DNA from: Pelagisphaera sp964404745
GTDB taxonomy: Bacteria > Verrucomicrobiota > Verrucomicrobiia > Opitutales > Opitutaceae
Reading direction: 5' to 3'
Assembly (NCBI GenBank): GCA_964404745.1
Contig: CAYOLG010000009.1
Coordinates: forward strand, 62,001-126,000
Length of the DNA stretch: 64,000 nucleotides
The position numbers were made by a program, and so were the translations under genes. The notes beneath the pieces are model-generated. The model searched no databases, had not been told where the DNA came from, and saw only the letters and a list, made by a program, of their open reading frames with translations. Below are positions 1 to 9,517 of this stretch, piece by piece (within the stretch, counting starts at the first letter, position 1; every line of letters starts with the position of its first letter).

Positions 1-45
1 CGCTTCTTCGAGCTACGCCGGTTACGAGAGGATGCCTACGCTACC

Positions 46-1563
46 CTAGGGCGTCCTCGGTTTTAGCGGGTTGCCGTTTTCGTCGATCGGATAGACGGCG
101 TGGTGGGAATCCAATTGGGAAACTAGGGCTTTCATCATGCGGTCTAGTGTCTCGGGATTGGCGTTAGCGACATTGCGTTGCTCGAAGGGATCCGATTCCA
201 GATTGAATAATTGATAGCGGGCATTCTCGGATCCTTCGGACGGGAAGTAGTGGTAAATCAATTTCCAGTTGTTCTCCCGCCAAACGGTGAAGTATTCGCT
301 TCTATGCGGGCTGTGAGGGTAGTGCATGAGAAAGGACTCTTTTCGAAGATAGTCCTCTCCTCCGGTGAAAAGACGATTGAGAGGAAGCCCGTCGACCGGA
401 TGGCCAACAGGGGTCGATGCTCCAGCGAGACTGAGAACGGTAGGGAACAGATCATGGACGCGACCCAAATGGGATTGGATGTCCCCTCTTGCGATGGGAA
501 ATCGGCTTTGAAGAGCGCTTTCCGGATCATTGGCTGCCCAAGCGGCGATAAAGGGGACGCGCATACCGCCTTCGTAGTGGGCGCCTTTTTTGCCGCGAAG
601 CGGCGCAGCGCAGGCAACTTCGTGCTGATGTCCGAGCGGGGCGTCGGAACCATTGTCGCCAACGAAAATGATAAAGGTATTCTCGGCGATTTCGAGGTCG
701 TCGAAGTGATCCAGCATATCGCCAAGGGACTTGTCCATGCCTTCGATCAAGGTGGCGAATGCTTGAGCATTTTCCGGTTTGCCGGAGTTCGTGTAGTTGT
801 CTGCGAAGCGCGGATCGGATTCGAAGGGGGCGTGTACTGCGTAATGGGAGAAATAGAGGTAAAAGGGTTTGTCGGATTTGACTGCTTGGCTGACAGCCGC
901 TTTGGCCTCGATGGTCAGGGCTTCGGTCAAGAAGGTGTCGCTTCCATGGTATTTATCCAAATGAGGCACCGCGCTCTTTTCCCGTCGCGTGCCTAGCCCG
1001 TAGTTCTTTTCCGCGTAATAGCTGCCTGGAGCGCCAAAAGATGCCCCGGCTATATTGATGTCGAAGCCGAGATTGGCGGGATCGGAGCCTTCGTAGTCCC
1101 GAGGTCCGAAGTGGGCTTTGCCAACATGAATCGTGTGGTATCCATAATCGCGCAGTATGCCTGGAAGCGTGGTGTCGCCTCGCTTTAGGCCGAGCCAATT
1201 CCAGTCGGGCGGTCCATTGGGTCCGGCGTTGTCTTTGTCTGGGTTGATCCAATTGGTGGCTCGATGGCGGGCCGCGTTTTGGCCGGTCATAATTGAAATG
1301 CGGGTAGGGGAGCACACGCTCATGGCGTAGAAATTGGTGAAACGGATGCCTCGATCGGCGAGGCGCTCCATAGCGGGTGTGCGATAGAAATCGTTCAACG
1401 GGTAGCGTTTGGGGTTGCCGTCGGCATCTACGAGGAAGGGGACGGATGTATCCATGACACCCATATCATCAACGAGGAATACCATGATATTGGGCTGATC
1501 GGAAGTATCGGCTGAGACAGCGATAATAGCTGTCAGGGTAAGAATAGAAGTTAGGGCTTTCAT
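46..1563 (-). CDS. Exported S1 sulfatase
   Basis: Type I sulfatase hydrolysing sulfate esters, most likely on sulfated glycans. Residues 1-18 form a hydrophobic signal peptide ending near VSA. The metal-binding pair Asp32-Asp33 follows the strand NIMVFLVDD. The formylglycine motif is Cys84-Ser-Pro-Thr-Arg88, so this is a Cys-type enzyme that needs a maturation enzyme not found in this window. VGKAHFG corresponds to the usual GKWHLG substrate/sulfate-binding segment, and VGDNGSD carries the second metal ligands. At 505 aa it is full length. It reads towards the window start; only 45 bases lie beyond its stop codon. The sequence does not fix the substrate. Confidence 0.95.
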   Translation of the reverse strand: MKALTSILTLTAIIAVSADTSDQPNIMVFLVDDMGVMDTSVPFLVDADGNPKRYPLNDFYRTPAMERLADRGIRFTNFYAMSVCSPTRISIMTGQNAARHRATNWINPDKDNAGPNGPPDWNWLGLKRGDTTLPGILRDYGYHTIHVGKAHFGPRDYEGSDPANLGFDINIAGASFGAPGSYYAEKNYGLGTRREKSAVPHLDKYHGSDTFLTEALTIEAKAAVSQAVKSDKPFYLYFSHYAVHAPFESDPRFADNYTNSGKPENAQAFATLIEGMDKSLGDMLDHFDDLEIAENTFIIFVGDNGSDAPLGHQHEVACAAPLRGKKGAHYEGGMRVPFIAAWAANDPESALQSRFPIARGDIQSHLGRVHDLFPTVLSLAGASTPVGHPVDGLPLNRLFTGGEDYLRKESFLMHYPHSPHRSEYFTVWRENNWKLIYHYFPSEGSENARYQLFNLESDPFEQRNVANANPETLDRMMKALVSQLDSHHAVYPIDENGNPLKPRTP

Positions 1564-1728
1564 GAATAGAAATTAGTTTCCGGGATGGAGGTGGAAGGTC
1601 AACAACCGTGTTTTCCTGATTGGGAAGCTCGTTTTCTGCAGGAGCTATCGGGGACCGTCTCAGGCAGCCACCGATAGCGGGTTCTCTCGCTAGGACTTAG
1701 CCGGCGCTCGCCCAATGAACAGCGCTGC

Positions 1729-2103
1729 TCAGTGGGAGCCGCGTTTCCGACCAAGTAGCAATAGGTCCAATCCGATCCTGAGGGCTCTGGTTGCCAGCCA
1801 TTGCCAAAAGGCGAAGCTGAGCCAAAGCGGTATTCCCATATCACGCCAACTCCTATCCACATAGCCGAAATCCCGTTGATAGAGATAGAGGGCGAGTTGG
1901 CTGACGCCGATTGCGAGGAGTGGCGAGATGATTTCGCAGGCGATCCAGCGACTACAAGCATAGCGTTTTGACCGGGCTCTTTCGATAGCGATCCCGAGTG
2001 TTCCGGCATAAAGAGATAAAAATGAAAGGGCAGCGAGAGATTCGTGGGCCTTTTCCACAACTTCAGAGATGTGGTAGATAAACAGGCTCCTCAGTCCGAC
2101 CAA
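1729..2103 (-). CDS. Hypothetical membrane protein, uncertain start
   Basis: Weak candidate of 124 aa from a TTG start. Two hydrophobic stretches are visible, around residues 20-35 (LAALSFLSLYAGTLG) and 55-75, with a Trp-rich third segment near 90-105 and a basic tail ending RKRGSH. The same frame stays open upstream to about 2151, adding a further hydrophobic Gly/Ile stretch but no ATG, so the real N terminus is unclear or lost. No family is recognised. It may be a real small integral membrane protein or a decayed remnant. A competing ORF in another frame (1599-2060) looks less protein-like. Confidence 0.3.
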   Translation of the reverse strand: MVGLRSLFIYHISEVVEKAHESLAALSFLSLYAGTLGIAIERARSKRYACSRWIACEIISPLLAIGVSQLALYLYQRDFGYVDRSWRDMGIPLWLSFAFWQWLATRALRIGLDLLLLGRKRGSH

Positions 2104-2204
2104 GCAACCGCCAATGATCCCACGCCCCAGTGATTTGGTCCAACGCGTCTCCTAGCGAGTGCCGCTTTGGGCCGCCCTGCGAGTGAGCGACCACCATACG
2201 GGAC

Positions 2205-2441
2205 CTAGACAAGACTTTCAGCAAAATAACTAACGCCCAGAGGGTTGTGTTTCCTAGAAGCGAGCGCGGATATCACTTGGTAGATCCAATCAAATACGCT
2301 GGGGTAGGTATATGATGCCACAATGGCTCCACCGCAAACCAAGATAACTGAAGCTGCATACCACAGCCAAACGTAGCGGTTCTTTATTTTAACTGTCATT
2401 TTGGGGAAAATAACGCGAGCGAGATCGCTCAATAAAGACAC
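2205..2441 (-). CDS. Small hypothetical single-pass membrane protein
   Basis: Candidate of 78 aa from a GTG start, or 64 aa if the internal ATG at 2399 is used. One clear membrane segment (WLWYAASVILVCGGAIVASY) follows a basic stretch KIKNRY, consistent with an inside-to-outside anchor. No Shine-Dalgarno sequence is visible before either start and no family is recognised. It lies divergent to the Lhr helicase. Confidence 0.33.
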   Translation of the reverse strand: MSLLSDLARVIFPKMTVKIKNRYVWLWYAASVILVCGGAIVASYTYPSVFDWIYQVISALASRKHNPLGVSYFAESLV

Positions 2442-2573
2442 TGGGTGGCTAACCCATAGATGAGGAGGCGCTTGAAAACGCTACTTCTCTGCTATAAGGC
2501 TCATTGTCATTTGAAGATGGTGTAAGACTCCGATATTGCCGGTTCAGTAATCACCTATAAGTATCCCTTTCCA

Positions 2574-5500
2574 GTGCCCACGCCGCTCGTCGAAAATAGT
2601 TTAGCTCCCTTCCATCCGATTGTTAGGGATTGGTTTAGAGACGCATTTGGCGAACCTACGGATATTCAGGAAAAGGCATGGAAACTGATATCCGAGAATG
2701 AGCACGCCTTGATTTCCGCGGCAACGGGAAGCGGTAAGACGCTGGCCGCTTTTCTTTGGGCTCTGAACCAGTTAATGGTCGGCGAGTGGGAGTTGGGTCT
2801 CACGCGGGTCGTTTACATCTCTCCACTCAAAGCCTTGAACAACGACATTCGCCGCAATCTGTTGGAGCCTCTGGCGGCTTTGAAAGAGCGATTCCGGGCG
2901 AATGGCTTGGAGTGGCCGGAAATCCGCGTTCTCACCCGCAGCGGAGATACGGAACAAAATGAACGACGAAAGATGCTGCGCCATCCGCCCGAGATTCTGA
3001 TAACTACTCCGGAAAGCCTGAATCTGATGCTCACTTCCAAGGATGGGCAGCGGGCCTTGCTGGGAGTGAAGGCTCTAATACTGGACGAGATTCATTCCGT
3101 GGTCGGTAGCAAACGGGGAGTCTATCTCATGACAGCGGTCGAACGGCTAGCTCACCTTAATGGCGAGTTTCAGCGTATTGCCCTTTCAGCCACGGTGCGG
3201 CCTATGGATACGGTAGGGGAATTCGTTGGCGGATTGCAGCAACAGGGAGAGGGTTTTCGGCCTCGCAATGTAAAACAAGCTAAATCGTCGGTAAAAAAAG
3301 AATACGCTATAGAGGTCCGTTTCCCTGAAGGTACCGATGAAGATATGCCGGATGACGATTTCTGGCGCCCGATCGTTTTGCAGATCAAGGAAATCGTGGC
3401 GGCTAGCCGATCGACATTGATATTCGTCAATAGCCGAGCCCTGTGCGAGAAAATCACTTTTAAGATCAACCAGGGCGAACCTTCTCCCATTGCCTATTCT
3501 CATCATGGATCGCTTTCCAAAGAGATCCGCTTTGCCGTTGAGCAGCGATTGAAGAATGGCGAACTCAAGGCCATAATAGCTACCAACAGCCTGGAGATGG
3601 GAATCGATATCGGGGCCTTGGATCGGGTGATCATGGTGCAATGCCCAGGAGTCGTTTCTTCTGCCGTTCAAAAAGTAGGCCGGGCTGGGCATCAGGTAGG
3701 AGCGGTTAGTCAGGCTACCTTGTTCCCCTCGCATTCTCGGGACTTTTTGGAGGCCGCTGTTCTCTCACAGGCCATCCGAGATCGCGATATCGAGCCAATT
3801 CGGCCAGTGGAAAATCCCTTGGACGTACTGGCTCAGGTAATCGTCTCAATGCTGGGCTCGGGACCTTGGGATATAGACGAGCTCTACCGGTTGATGCGAT
3901 CTAGCTATCCCTATCGGAACCTGCAACGCGAACCCTTCGAACTCGTTCTCAATATGCTGGCGGGCCGCTATGAGGCTAGCCGTTTGCGGGAGCTTAAACC
4001 GAGGATATCGATTAATCGTAGCGAGAATACTATTACAGCGAGAAAAGGGGCTTTGCTGGCCTACTACTTTTCCGGCGGAGTGATTCCGGATCGCGGATAT
4101 TTCCATTTGCGGCTAGAGGGGCCTGGGTCTCGAATTGGCGAACTGGATGAGGAGTTCGTTTGGGAAAGGAGTATCGGCGATGTATTTACGCTGGGAGCCC
4201 AGGCTTGGCGAATCGAAAGGATCACTTACAACGATGTCTTCGTTTCGCCCGGTCAAGGGTCTGGCCCGATGCCGCCGTTTTGGCGATCGGAAGAATTCAA
4301 TCGAGACTTTCACTATTCCGCTCGTATCGGCGAATTTCTTCGTTGGGCTGACGAGGAGGTCGAACGCGAGGGATTCACGACTACACTCGAATCGAAATTG
4401 GGATTCGATAAGACGACATCGAAGGTCTTGGCAGACCTGCTTCGTCGTCAGAAACTGTCTACTCATTCGTCTTTGCCTCATCGATTTCACATTTTGGCTG
4501 AGCTAGTCGACGCCGCTCCAGGAGGCGCCCCGGGGCAGCAACTGATTCTGCATACTCAATGGGGTGGGCGGGTGAATCGGCCCTTCGCTCTGGCTTTGGA
4601 TGCTGCTTGGGAAGAGCGCTATGGGCATCGGGCGGATATCTACGTCAACAACGACTGCGTTGTCATCAGCGCATCCGAGGAAATGCCAGTGGATGATGTG
4701 ATCCGTCTGGTATCGATTTCCAAAGTGGAAACGCTGCTTCGCCAGCGCTTGGAAGACTCGGGCTTTTTCGGTGCCCGATTTCGAGAGGCTGCGGGCACGG
4801 CTCTTTTGATAACTAGGCAAAAAGCGGGACAGCGATTGCCTCTTTGGCTGAGCCGCATGCGGTCGAAGAAATTGCTGGATTCTGTTAAAAAGTACTCGGA
4901 ATTTCCTATTGCCTTGGAAGCCTGGCGGGCGTGCTTGAAAGACGAGTTCGATATGGAATCGCTTCGGATCGTTTTGTCTGAACTCGAGCAGGGGTCTACT
5001 GATGTCTCTTACATTCGAACCTCGGTAGCCAGTCCCTTTGCTAGTTCAGTTGCTTGGCGGCAAATCAATGAGCGCTACATGTACGACACGGACGATCCCC
5101 GTGGAGGGGGGGCATCTAGTCTGAGAGAGGATTTGATTCAATCGGTGACCTTTGATGACAGTTTGCGGCCGACTGTCGGCCGGGCGGTGATCGACGAGTT
5201 CGAAAGAAAACGTCAACGCCTAGCTTCTGGTTATGCTCCGACAGACGAGATAGAACTCAAAGAATGGTTGCGAGACCGAATTGCCTTGCCGGAGGCTGAA
5301 TGGGAATTGCTAGCTAAAGCGGTGGGGTCGCTTGTTCCAAGCGACATCGATTTTGATGAATACGTTGCGGTCTCGCTCCCGATTGTCAGATCAGGTGGAT
5401 ACATCTACCTGGAAGAGGATGAGGATCGAGTGAAGGCGCTTCTCGGGGCCACCCCCGATCCCGACCTATTCTCCGAGTGGCTATCCTATTACGGGCCCGT

Positions 5501-6959
5501 ATCCGTGATTTCGCTTCGGTCGCGTTTCTCGCTGCCGGAAATCGAATTGGATGCCTTGATGGACGCTTTAGTTGATGATAGGCGATTGGTAGTTGGCAAG
5601 CTCGTCGAGGATTCCAATGAAATCTTCGCTTGTGACTATGACAATTTCGAAACGTTGTTGCGCATACAGCGGGCCAGGAGTCGGCCTAGTTTCGATCCCT
5701 TGCCAATTGTGTCGCTTCCGAGATTCATTGCTCAGAGCAGTGGAATATTGGGTCCAGACAAAGAAGATAAAGGAGTGGCGAAATGTTTGGAGCGATTGAC
5801 CGGGTTTTCCGAGCGAGCCGCCCTCTGGGAAGAAGAAATCCTGCCGTCTAGAGTTCCTGGCTATCGCTCCATGATGCTTGATGCTTGTCTCGCCGAATCG
5901 GATATCGAATGGAGTGGAACGGACGAGGCTCGTATTTGCTTCGGCTTCACCGAGGAACGTGTTCTCAACTGGGCATATCAAGATTGCGAGCTGAGCGAAT
6001 CGGAGCGCAAGGTTTTTGAGTTTATGAAGTCGCGGGAGGGTGGTCGCTTTTCTTTTGAGGAATTGCGAAACAACCTCGAATTGAACAGCGAGGAGCTAGA
6101 GGAGACTTTGTGGTCGATCGTTTGGAAAGGGAAAGCGAGCAATGATTCTTTCGTCGCCGTTCGTCGCGGATTGCTAGCCGACTTCTCGATTGCCAAGGCG
6201 GCGCGCAAGCAAAATCGGCGCAGGGGATCTTTCGCTCCCTCTCGAGCAAGCATGGGTCGCCGAACTCGAATGCTTTCTGCAGCGAAAACGATTCTGTATC
6301 CAGGTAGCTGGTATGCTATTCCTAATCCGAGCGATGAAGTTGACGCGATCGAGTCATTGGAGCGGGACAAAGAGCGTGTACGGATATTGCTCGATCGCTA
6401 TGGGTTGCTTTTCAGGGAGCTCCTAGCCAAAGAGCCGACCGGTTACCGGTGGCGGGACGTCTTCAAAGCGCTTCGTGTTATGGAGCTCTCAGGAGAGATT
6501 CTTAGTGGAGTGTTTTTCAAAAGCATACCTGGCTTGCAATTCGCTTCTCACGAAGCTTTTCGAAGATTAAAGAAGGCGTGGAAAGGGAGACCTGTTTATT
6601 GGCTGAATGCCTCGGATCCCGCTTCTCTATGCGGAACGGGTTTGGAGGCGTTTAAGGAAAGCCTGCCAAAGCGATTATCCTCCACACGGCTAGGATATCG
6701 TGGAGATGAACTGATCCTTGAGGTTCATCGGAAAGGTAAGGTTCTCGTTTTTCACGTCGATCCCGATGATCCGGATCTTGAGCGAGTATTAGACCCGATC
6801 CGGGACTTGCTAACGCGATCGTTCAATCCGGTTCAAAGCATACCCTTGGAAACGATTAACGGCGAGGATGCCCGCAATAGCCCTTTTCTGGATGCGCTCG
6901 ACGCTAATTTTAGGCTCTACCGAGATCATAGACGCGTGGTGATCGAGGGAGTGAAGTAG
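2574..6959 (+). CDS. lhr: ATP-dependent helicase Lhr (long bacterial form)
   Basis: Superfamily 2 DNA helicase of the Large helicase-related family, implicated in DNA repair. At 1461 aa it has the length of the bacterial long form: an Lhr core plus a large C-terminal region. Visible motifs are Walker A AATGSGKT (about 49-56), DEIH (171-174), SAT (205-207) and a motif VI region QKVGRAGHQVG near 367-377. The Lhr-specific winged-helix and bridge region follows to about residue 880. The rest corresponds to the C-terminal domain, which in E. coli Lhr has been linked to uracil-DNA glycosylase activity. The start is GTG; the next in-frame Met lies after Walker A, so GTG is preferred. It appears to be a single-gene unit. 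Confidence 0.96.
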   Translation: MPTPLVENSLAPFHPIVRDWFRDAFGEPTDIQEKAWKLISENEHALISAATGSGKTLAAFLWALNQLMVGEWELGLTRVVYISPLKALNNDIRRNLLEPLAALKERFRANGLEWPEIRVLTRSGDTEQNERRKMLRHPPEILITTPESLNLMLTSKDGQRALLGVKALILDEIHSVVGSKRGVYLMTAVERLAHLNGEFQRIALSATVRPMDTVGEFVGGLQQQGEGFRPRNVKQAKSSVKKEYAIEVRFPEGTDEDMPDDDFWRPIVLQIKEIVAASRSTLIFVNSRALCEKITFKINQGEPSPIAYSHHGSLSKEIRFAVEQRLKNGELKAIIATNSLEMGIDIGALDRVIMVQCPGVVSSAVQKVGRAGHQVGAVSQATLFPSHSRDFLEAAVLSQAIRDRDIEPIRPVENPLDVLAQVIVSMLGSGPWDIDELYRLMRSSYPYRNLQREPFELVLNMLAGRYEASRLRELKPRISINRSENTITARKGALLAYYFSGGVIPDRGYFHLRLEGPGSRIGELDEEFVWERSIGDVFTLGAQAWRIERITYNDVFVSPGQGSGPMPPFWRSEEFNRDFHYSARIGEFLRWADEEVEREGFTTTLESKLGFDKTTSKVLADLLRRQKLSTHSSLPHRFHILAELVDAAPGGAPGQQLILHTQWGGRVNRPFALALDAAWEERYGHRADIYVNNDCVVISASEEMPVDDVIRLVSISKVETLLRQRLEDSGFFGARFREAAGTALLITRQKAGQRLPLWLSRMRSKKLLDSVKKYSEFPIALEAWRACLKDEFDMESLRIVLSELEQGSTDVSYIRTSVASPFASSVAWRQINERYMYDTDDPRGGGASSLREDLIQSVTFDDSLRPTVGRAVIDEFERKRQRLASGYAPTDEIELKEWLRDRIALPEAEWELLAKAVGSLVPSDIDFDEYVAVSLPIVRSGGYIYLEEDEDRVKALLGATPDPDLFSEWLSYYGPVSVISLRSRFSLPEIELDALMDALVDDRRLVVGKLVEDSNEIFACDYDNFETLLRIQRARSRPSFDPLPIVSLPRFIAQSSGILGPDKEDKGVAKCLERLTGFSERAALWEEEILPSRVPGYRSMMLDACLAESDIEWSGTDEARICFGFTEERVLNWAYQDCELSESERKVFEFMKSREGGRFSFEELRNNLELNSEELEETLWSIVWKGKASNDSFVAVRRGLLADFSIAKAARKQNRRRGSFAPSRASMGRRTRMLSAAKTILYPGSWYAIPNPSDEVDAIESLERDKERVRILLDRYGLLFRELLAKEPTGYRWRDVFKALRVMELSGEILSGVFFKSIPGLQFASHEAFRRLKKAWKGRPVYWLNASDPASLCGTGLEAFKESLPKRLSSTRLGYRGDELILEVHRKGKVLVFHVDPDDPDLERVLDPIRDLLTRSFNPVQSIPLETINGEDARNSPFLDALDANFRLYRDHRRVVIEGVK

Positions 6960-7093
6960 ACGAAATGCATATTTTCTCTCTCGTTGGTGCAAGGTCTCGC
7001 TGTTCGGCTGGACTCAAGCTAGGATGTTTGCCCTTCTCACGCTTGGCAGATCTCGACGCTTGTATCTTCGATCTGACTTAGTAAGGTCTGGGG

Positions 7094-9280
7094 ATGAATA
7101 CAGCATTCCCTGTCAGGCAACCTCGATTATCGCGCATACTTTTGGGGTTGGTCATCATGGGTTTTTGGGTAACTGGGTGCCGACAGGAAGTTATAGATAA
7201 GACGAAAAGCGCATATTCGAATTGGAGCGCCTATGCAGGAAGTTCAGATGGCGCTCAGTTTTCAGCCCTGGATCAGGTAAATGTATCCAACGTTCAACAA
7301 CTGCAGGTAGCATGGAGCTATGCAACTGGTGATAATAACCGCTATTTTTTCGCTCCGCTAGTCGTGGGCGATAGAGCATACGTGCTGGCCAAGGATCATT
7401 CGATCGTAGCGATAAATGCGACCACGGGAATAGAGTTATGGGCATACAAACCTGAAGGCAGCGGACGGGCGATGACGACTCGAGGAATTAATTTTTGGGA
7501 AAGCTCGGATGGACGCGAGCAGCGGCTATTCTTTTCCAGCGATCACCATTTGAGGGCGTTGAACGCTCGGACTGGAAAGCTGGCAGATGACTTTGGAACG
7601 TCAGGAAGCGTCAACTTAAAAGAAGGATTGGGTCGGGACCCCGAGTCATTGTCGTTGGTGCAATCGCATTCGCCGGGACGTGTCTTTGAAGACCTATTAA
7701 TATTGGGGTCCGCGACGAATGAAGGTTATGGTTCCGCTCCTGGGGATGTGAGGGCATTCGATGTCCGTACTGGAAAGCTTGTTTGGACGTTCCATACCAT
7801 CCCCCATCCAGGTGAATTCGGTTATGATACCTGGCCAACTGAAGCATGGAAAACAGTTGGCGGAGCCAATGTCTGGACGGAGTTCGCCTTAGATGAGAAA
7901 CGAGGTATCGTTTATCTGCCGATAGCCAGCGCTAAATACAACTTCTATGGAGCGGATCGTGAAGGAGCGAACCTTTTCAGCAACTGTCTGGTGGCTCTGG
8001 ATGCCCGTAGCGGCCGACGTCTTTGGCATTTCCAATTCGTGCATCACGATATTTGGGATTACGATCCGGCGACATCGCCTAAGTTGCTAACAATCGATCG
8101 CGATGGGGAAGCGATAGACGTGGTCGCTCAAGCAACCAAGCAAGGTTTTCTGTTCGTATTCGATCGTGTGACCGGTGAGCCCATATGGCCGATTGAGGAG
8201 CGTAAGGTTCCTATGGGTACGGAATTGCCTGGCGAAACCCTATGGGCAACTCAGCCTTTTCCCATAGCTCCTGCGCCATTCGCGCGACAGTCCTTTACTG
8301 CGGACGATTTGAATCCGTATTTGCGCGAGGAGGAAACGGTCGCTTTGCGGACCCAGCTAGAAAACGCCAGAAATGAAGGACTGTTTACGCCCCCTAGTTT
8401 CAGGGAAACGATACAGATGCCGGGCAACAATGGCGGCTCGAACTGGGGCGGTGGAGCCGTCGATCCTCAATCAGGCAGACTCTACATTGTATCGAAAGAT
8501 CACCCGGCGATTTTAAAGCTTGAACCAGACCCATCGCAGGTAGCGCCGCCCCCTCAAGATTCAATGTCGCGCGGGCGTTACTTTTATGATACCTATTGCT
8601 ATGCTTGTCATTCAGTAGCAACCGATGACAATCCCTTGGCCGTGTTGCCACTCGTTGGGGTGTCGGATCGGCTCAGTGATGAGCAAATACTCAATGTTAT
8701 TCGGCAAGGGCAAGGTCCTATGCCAGGATTCGCCTCCATAGCCGATCCGGATGCCCAGTTGCTGCTCGAATTCTTGAAGGACCCAGCAGCATTTCCCAGA
8801 ATGATTGGCGGAGAAGGCAAACAGCTTGATGGAAATGCCCGCTTCACGAGTGGATTTGGATTGGTGAGAACGAGGGATGGATTGCCAATTATCAGTCCGC
8901 CTTGGACGACCTTGACGGCTTATGATTTGAATCGAGGTGAAATCGAGTGGCAGAGACCGATCGGCGACGTTCCCGAGTTGGCGGCGAAGGGAATTCGGAA
9001 TACGGGTTCGGCGTTCCAGAAAATGGGGCCAGTCGTTACGGCTGGTGGATTGATCTTCGTCGGTTGCCGCGACGGTTTTGTTCGGGCGCTGGACTTACGG
9101 GATGGATCTACCGTTTGGGAAGCGGAGGTCGGCGTCGCCCTGGAGGGGATACCGGCAGTATATGAATCCGGAGGAAGACAATATATACTTTTTTGCGCAT
9201 CTGCCCAGAAAGGATTAACCCGAGAAACGGAAGTAACCATCGAAGGACGATACGTGGCGTTCGCCTTGCCTGAGAAATGA
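7094..9280 (+). CDS. Lipoprotein PQQ-dependent dehydrogenase with embedded cytochrome c domain
   Basis: Quinoprotein dehydrogenase of the eight-bladed propeller type (alcohol/sugar family), oxidising a substrate in the periplasm with electrons passed to a c-type heme. The N terminus has a signal with lipobox VTGC (Cys29), so it should be membrane-anchored. The propeller opens with the typical SNWSAYAGSSDGAQFS segment. A heme c site CYACH occurs at residues 502-506, followed by a short cytochrome fold with a Met-containing GQGPMPG segment. The propeller then resumes (PPWTTLTAYDLNRG). The cytochrome domain is therefore inserted between blades, not attached to an end. PQQ biosynthesis genes are not in the window, and the substrate is not predictable. 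It stands alone downstream of lhr. Confidence 0.93.
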   Translation: MNTAFPVRQPRLSRILLGLVIMGFWVTGCRQEVIDKTKSAYSNWSAYAGSSDGAQFSALDQVNVSNVQQLQVAWSYATGDNNRYFFAPLVVGDRAYVLAKDHSIVAINATTGIELWAYKPEGSGRAMTTRGINFWESSDGREQRLFFSSDHHLRALNARTGKLADDFGTSGSVNLKEGLGRDPESLSLVQSHSPGRVFEDLLILGSATNEGYGSAPGDVRAFDVRTGKLVWTFHTIPHPGEFGYDTWPTEAWKTVGGANVWTEFALDEKRGIVYLPIASAKYNFYGADREGANLFSNCLVALDARSGRRLWHFQFVHHDIWDYDPATSPKLLTIDRDGEAIDVVAQATKQGFLFVFDRVTGEPIWPIEERKVPMGTELPGETLWATQPFPIAPAPFARQSFTADDLNPYLREEETVALRTQLENARNEGLFTPPSFRETIQMPGNNGGSNWGGGAVDPQSGRLYIVSKDHPAILKLEPDPSQVAPPPQDSMSRGRYFYDTYCYACHSVATDDNPLAVLPLVGVSDRLSDEQILNVIRQGQGPMPGFASIADPDAQLLLEFLKDPAAFPRMIGGEGKQLDGNARFTSGFGLVRTRDGLPIISPPWTTLTAYDLNRGEIEWQRPIGDVPELAAKGIRNTGSAFQKMGPVVTAGGLIFVGCRDGFVRALDLRDGSTVWEAEVGVALEGIPAVYESGGRQYILFCASAQKGLTRETEVTIEGRYVAFALPEK

Positions 9281-9318
9281 AAGATGGTTTCGCTTCAGTT
9301 TTCGACGTCGTTGTATGT

Positions 9319-9479
9319 GGTAGCGGCCGATCTCCGAGCGGCGACTTTAAAAAAGTAGAACAGGCATTTTGCCTGTAGGCAGATTGTAAGATCGCAGGCC
9401 AGTCGTCGCCCAAAAGCTATGCTCGTTACAACTGGAAGCCTATGCTACATTTGTGGCCGCTAGGAGATCGGCCGCTACC
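9319..9479. repeat. Composite palindrome: family A arms enclosing a family B element
   Basis: The left arm 9319-9340 begins GGTAGCGGCCGATCTCCGAG. The right arm 9458-9479 is its reverse complement with 21 of 22 positions matching. Between them, 9355-9448 is a second element (family B) whose ends GTAGAACAGGC and GCCTATGCTAC are imperfect inverted repeats. Related composites occur elsewhere in the window. It occupies the convergent gap between the PQQ dehydrogenase and the decarboxylase gene. Confidence 0.8.
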
Positions 9480-9517
9480 TGTGATCGGTCTTTTGGGGAC
9501 GGTCTATCTATGGTAGT

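Noticed and set aside
211..996. 261-codon open frame opposite the first sulfatase
   Set aside because: It lies entirely antisense to the sulfatase coding sequence, whose motifs are intact.
2530..2573. Promoter-like TTGCCG and TATAAG before lhr
   Set aside because: The spacing between the two boxes is about 14 bp, too short for a standard promoter, and no second evidence supports it.
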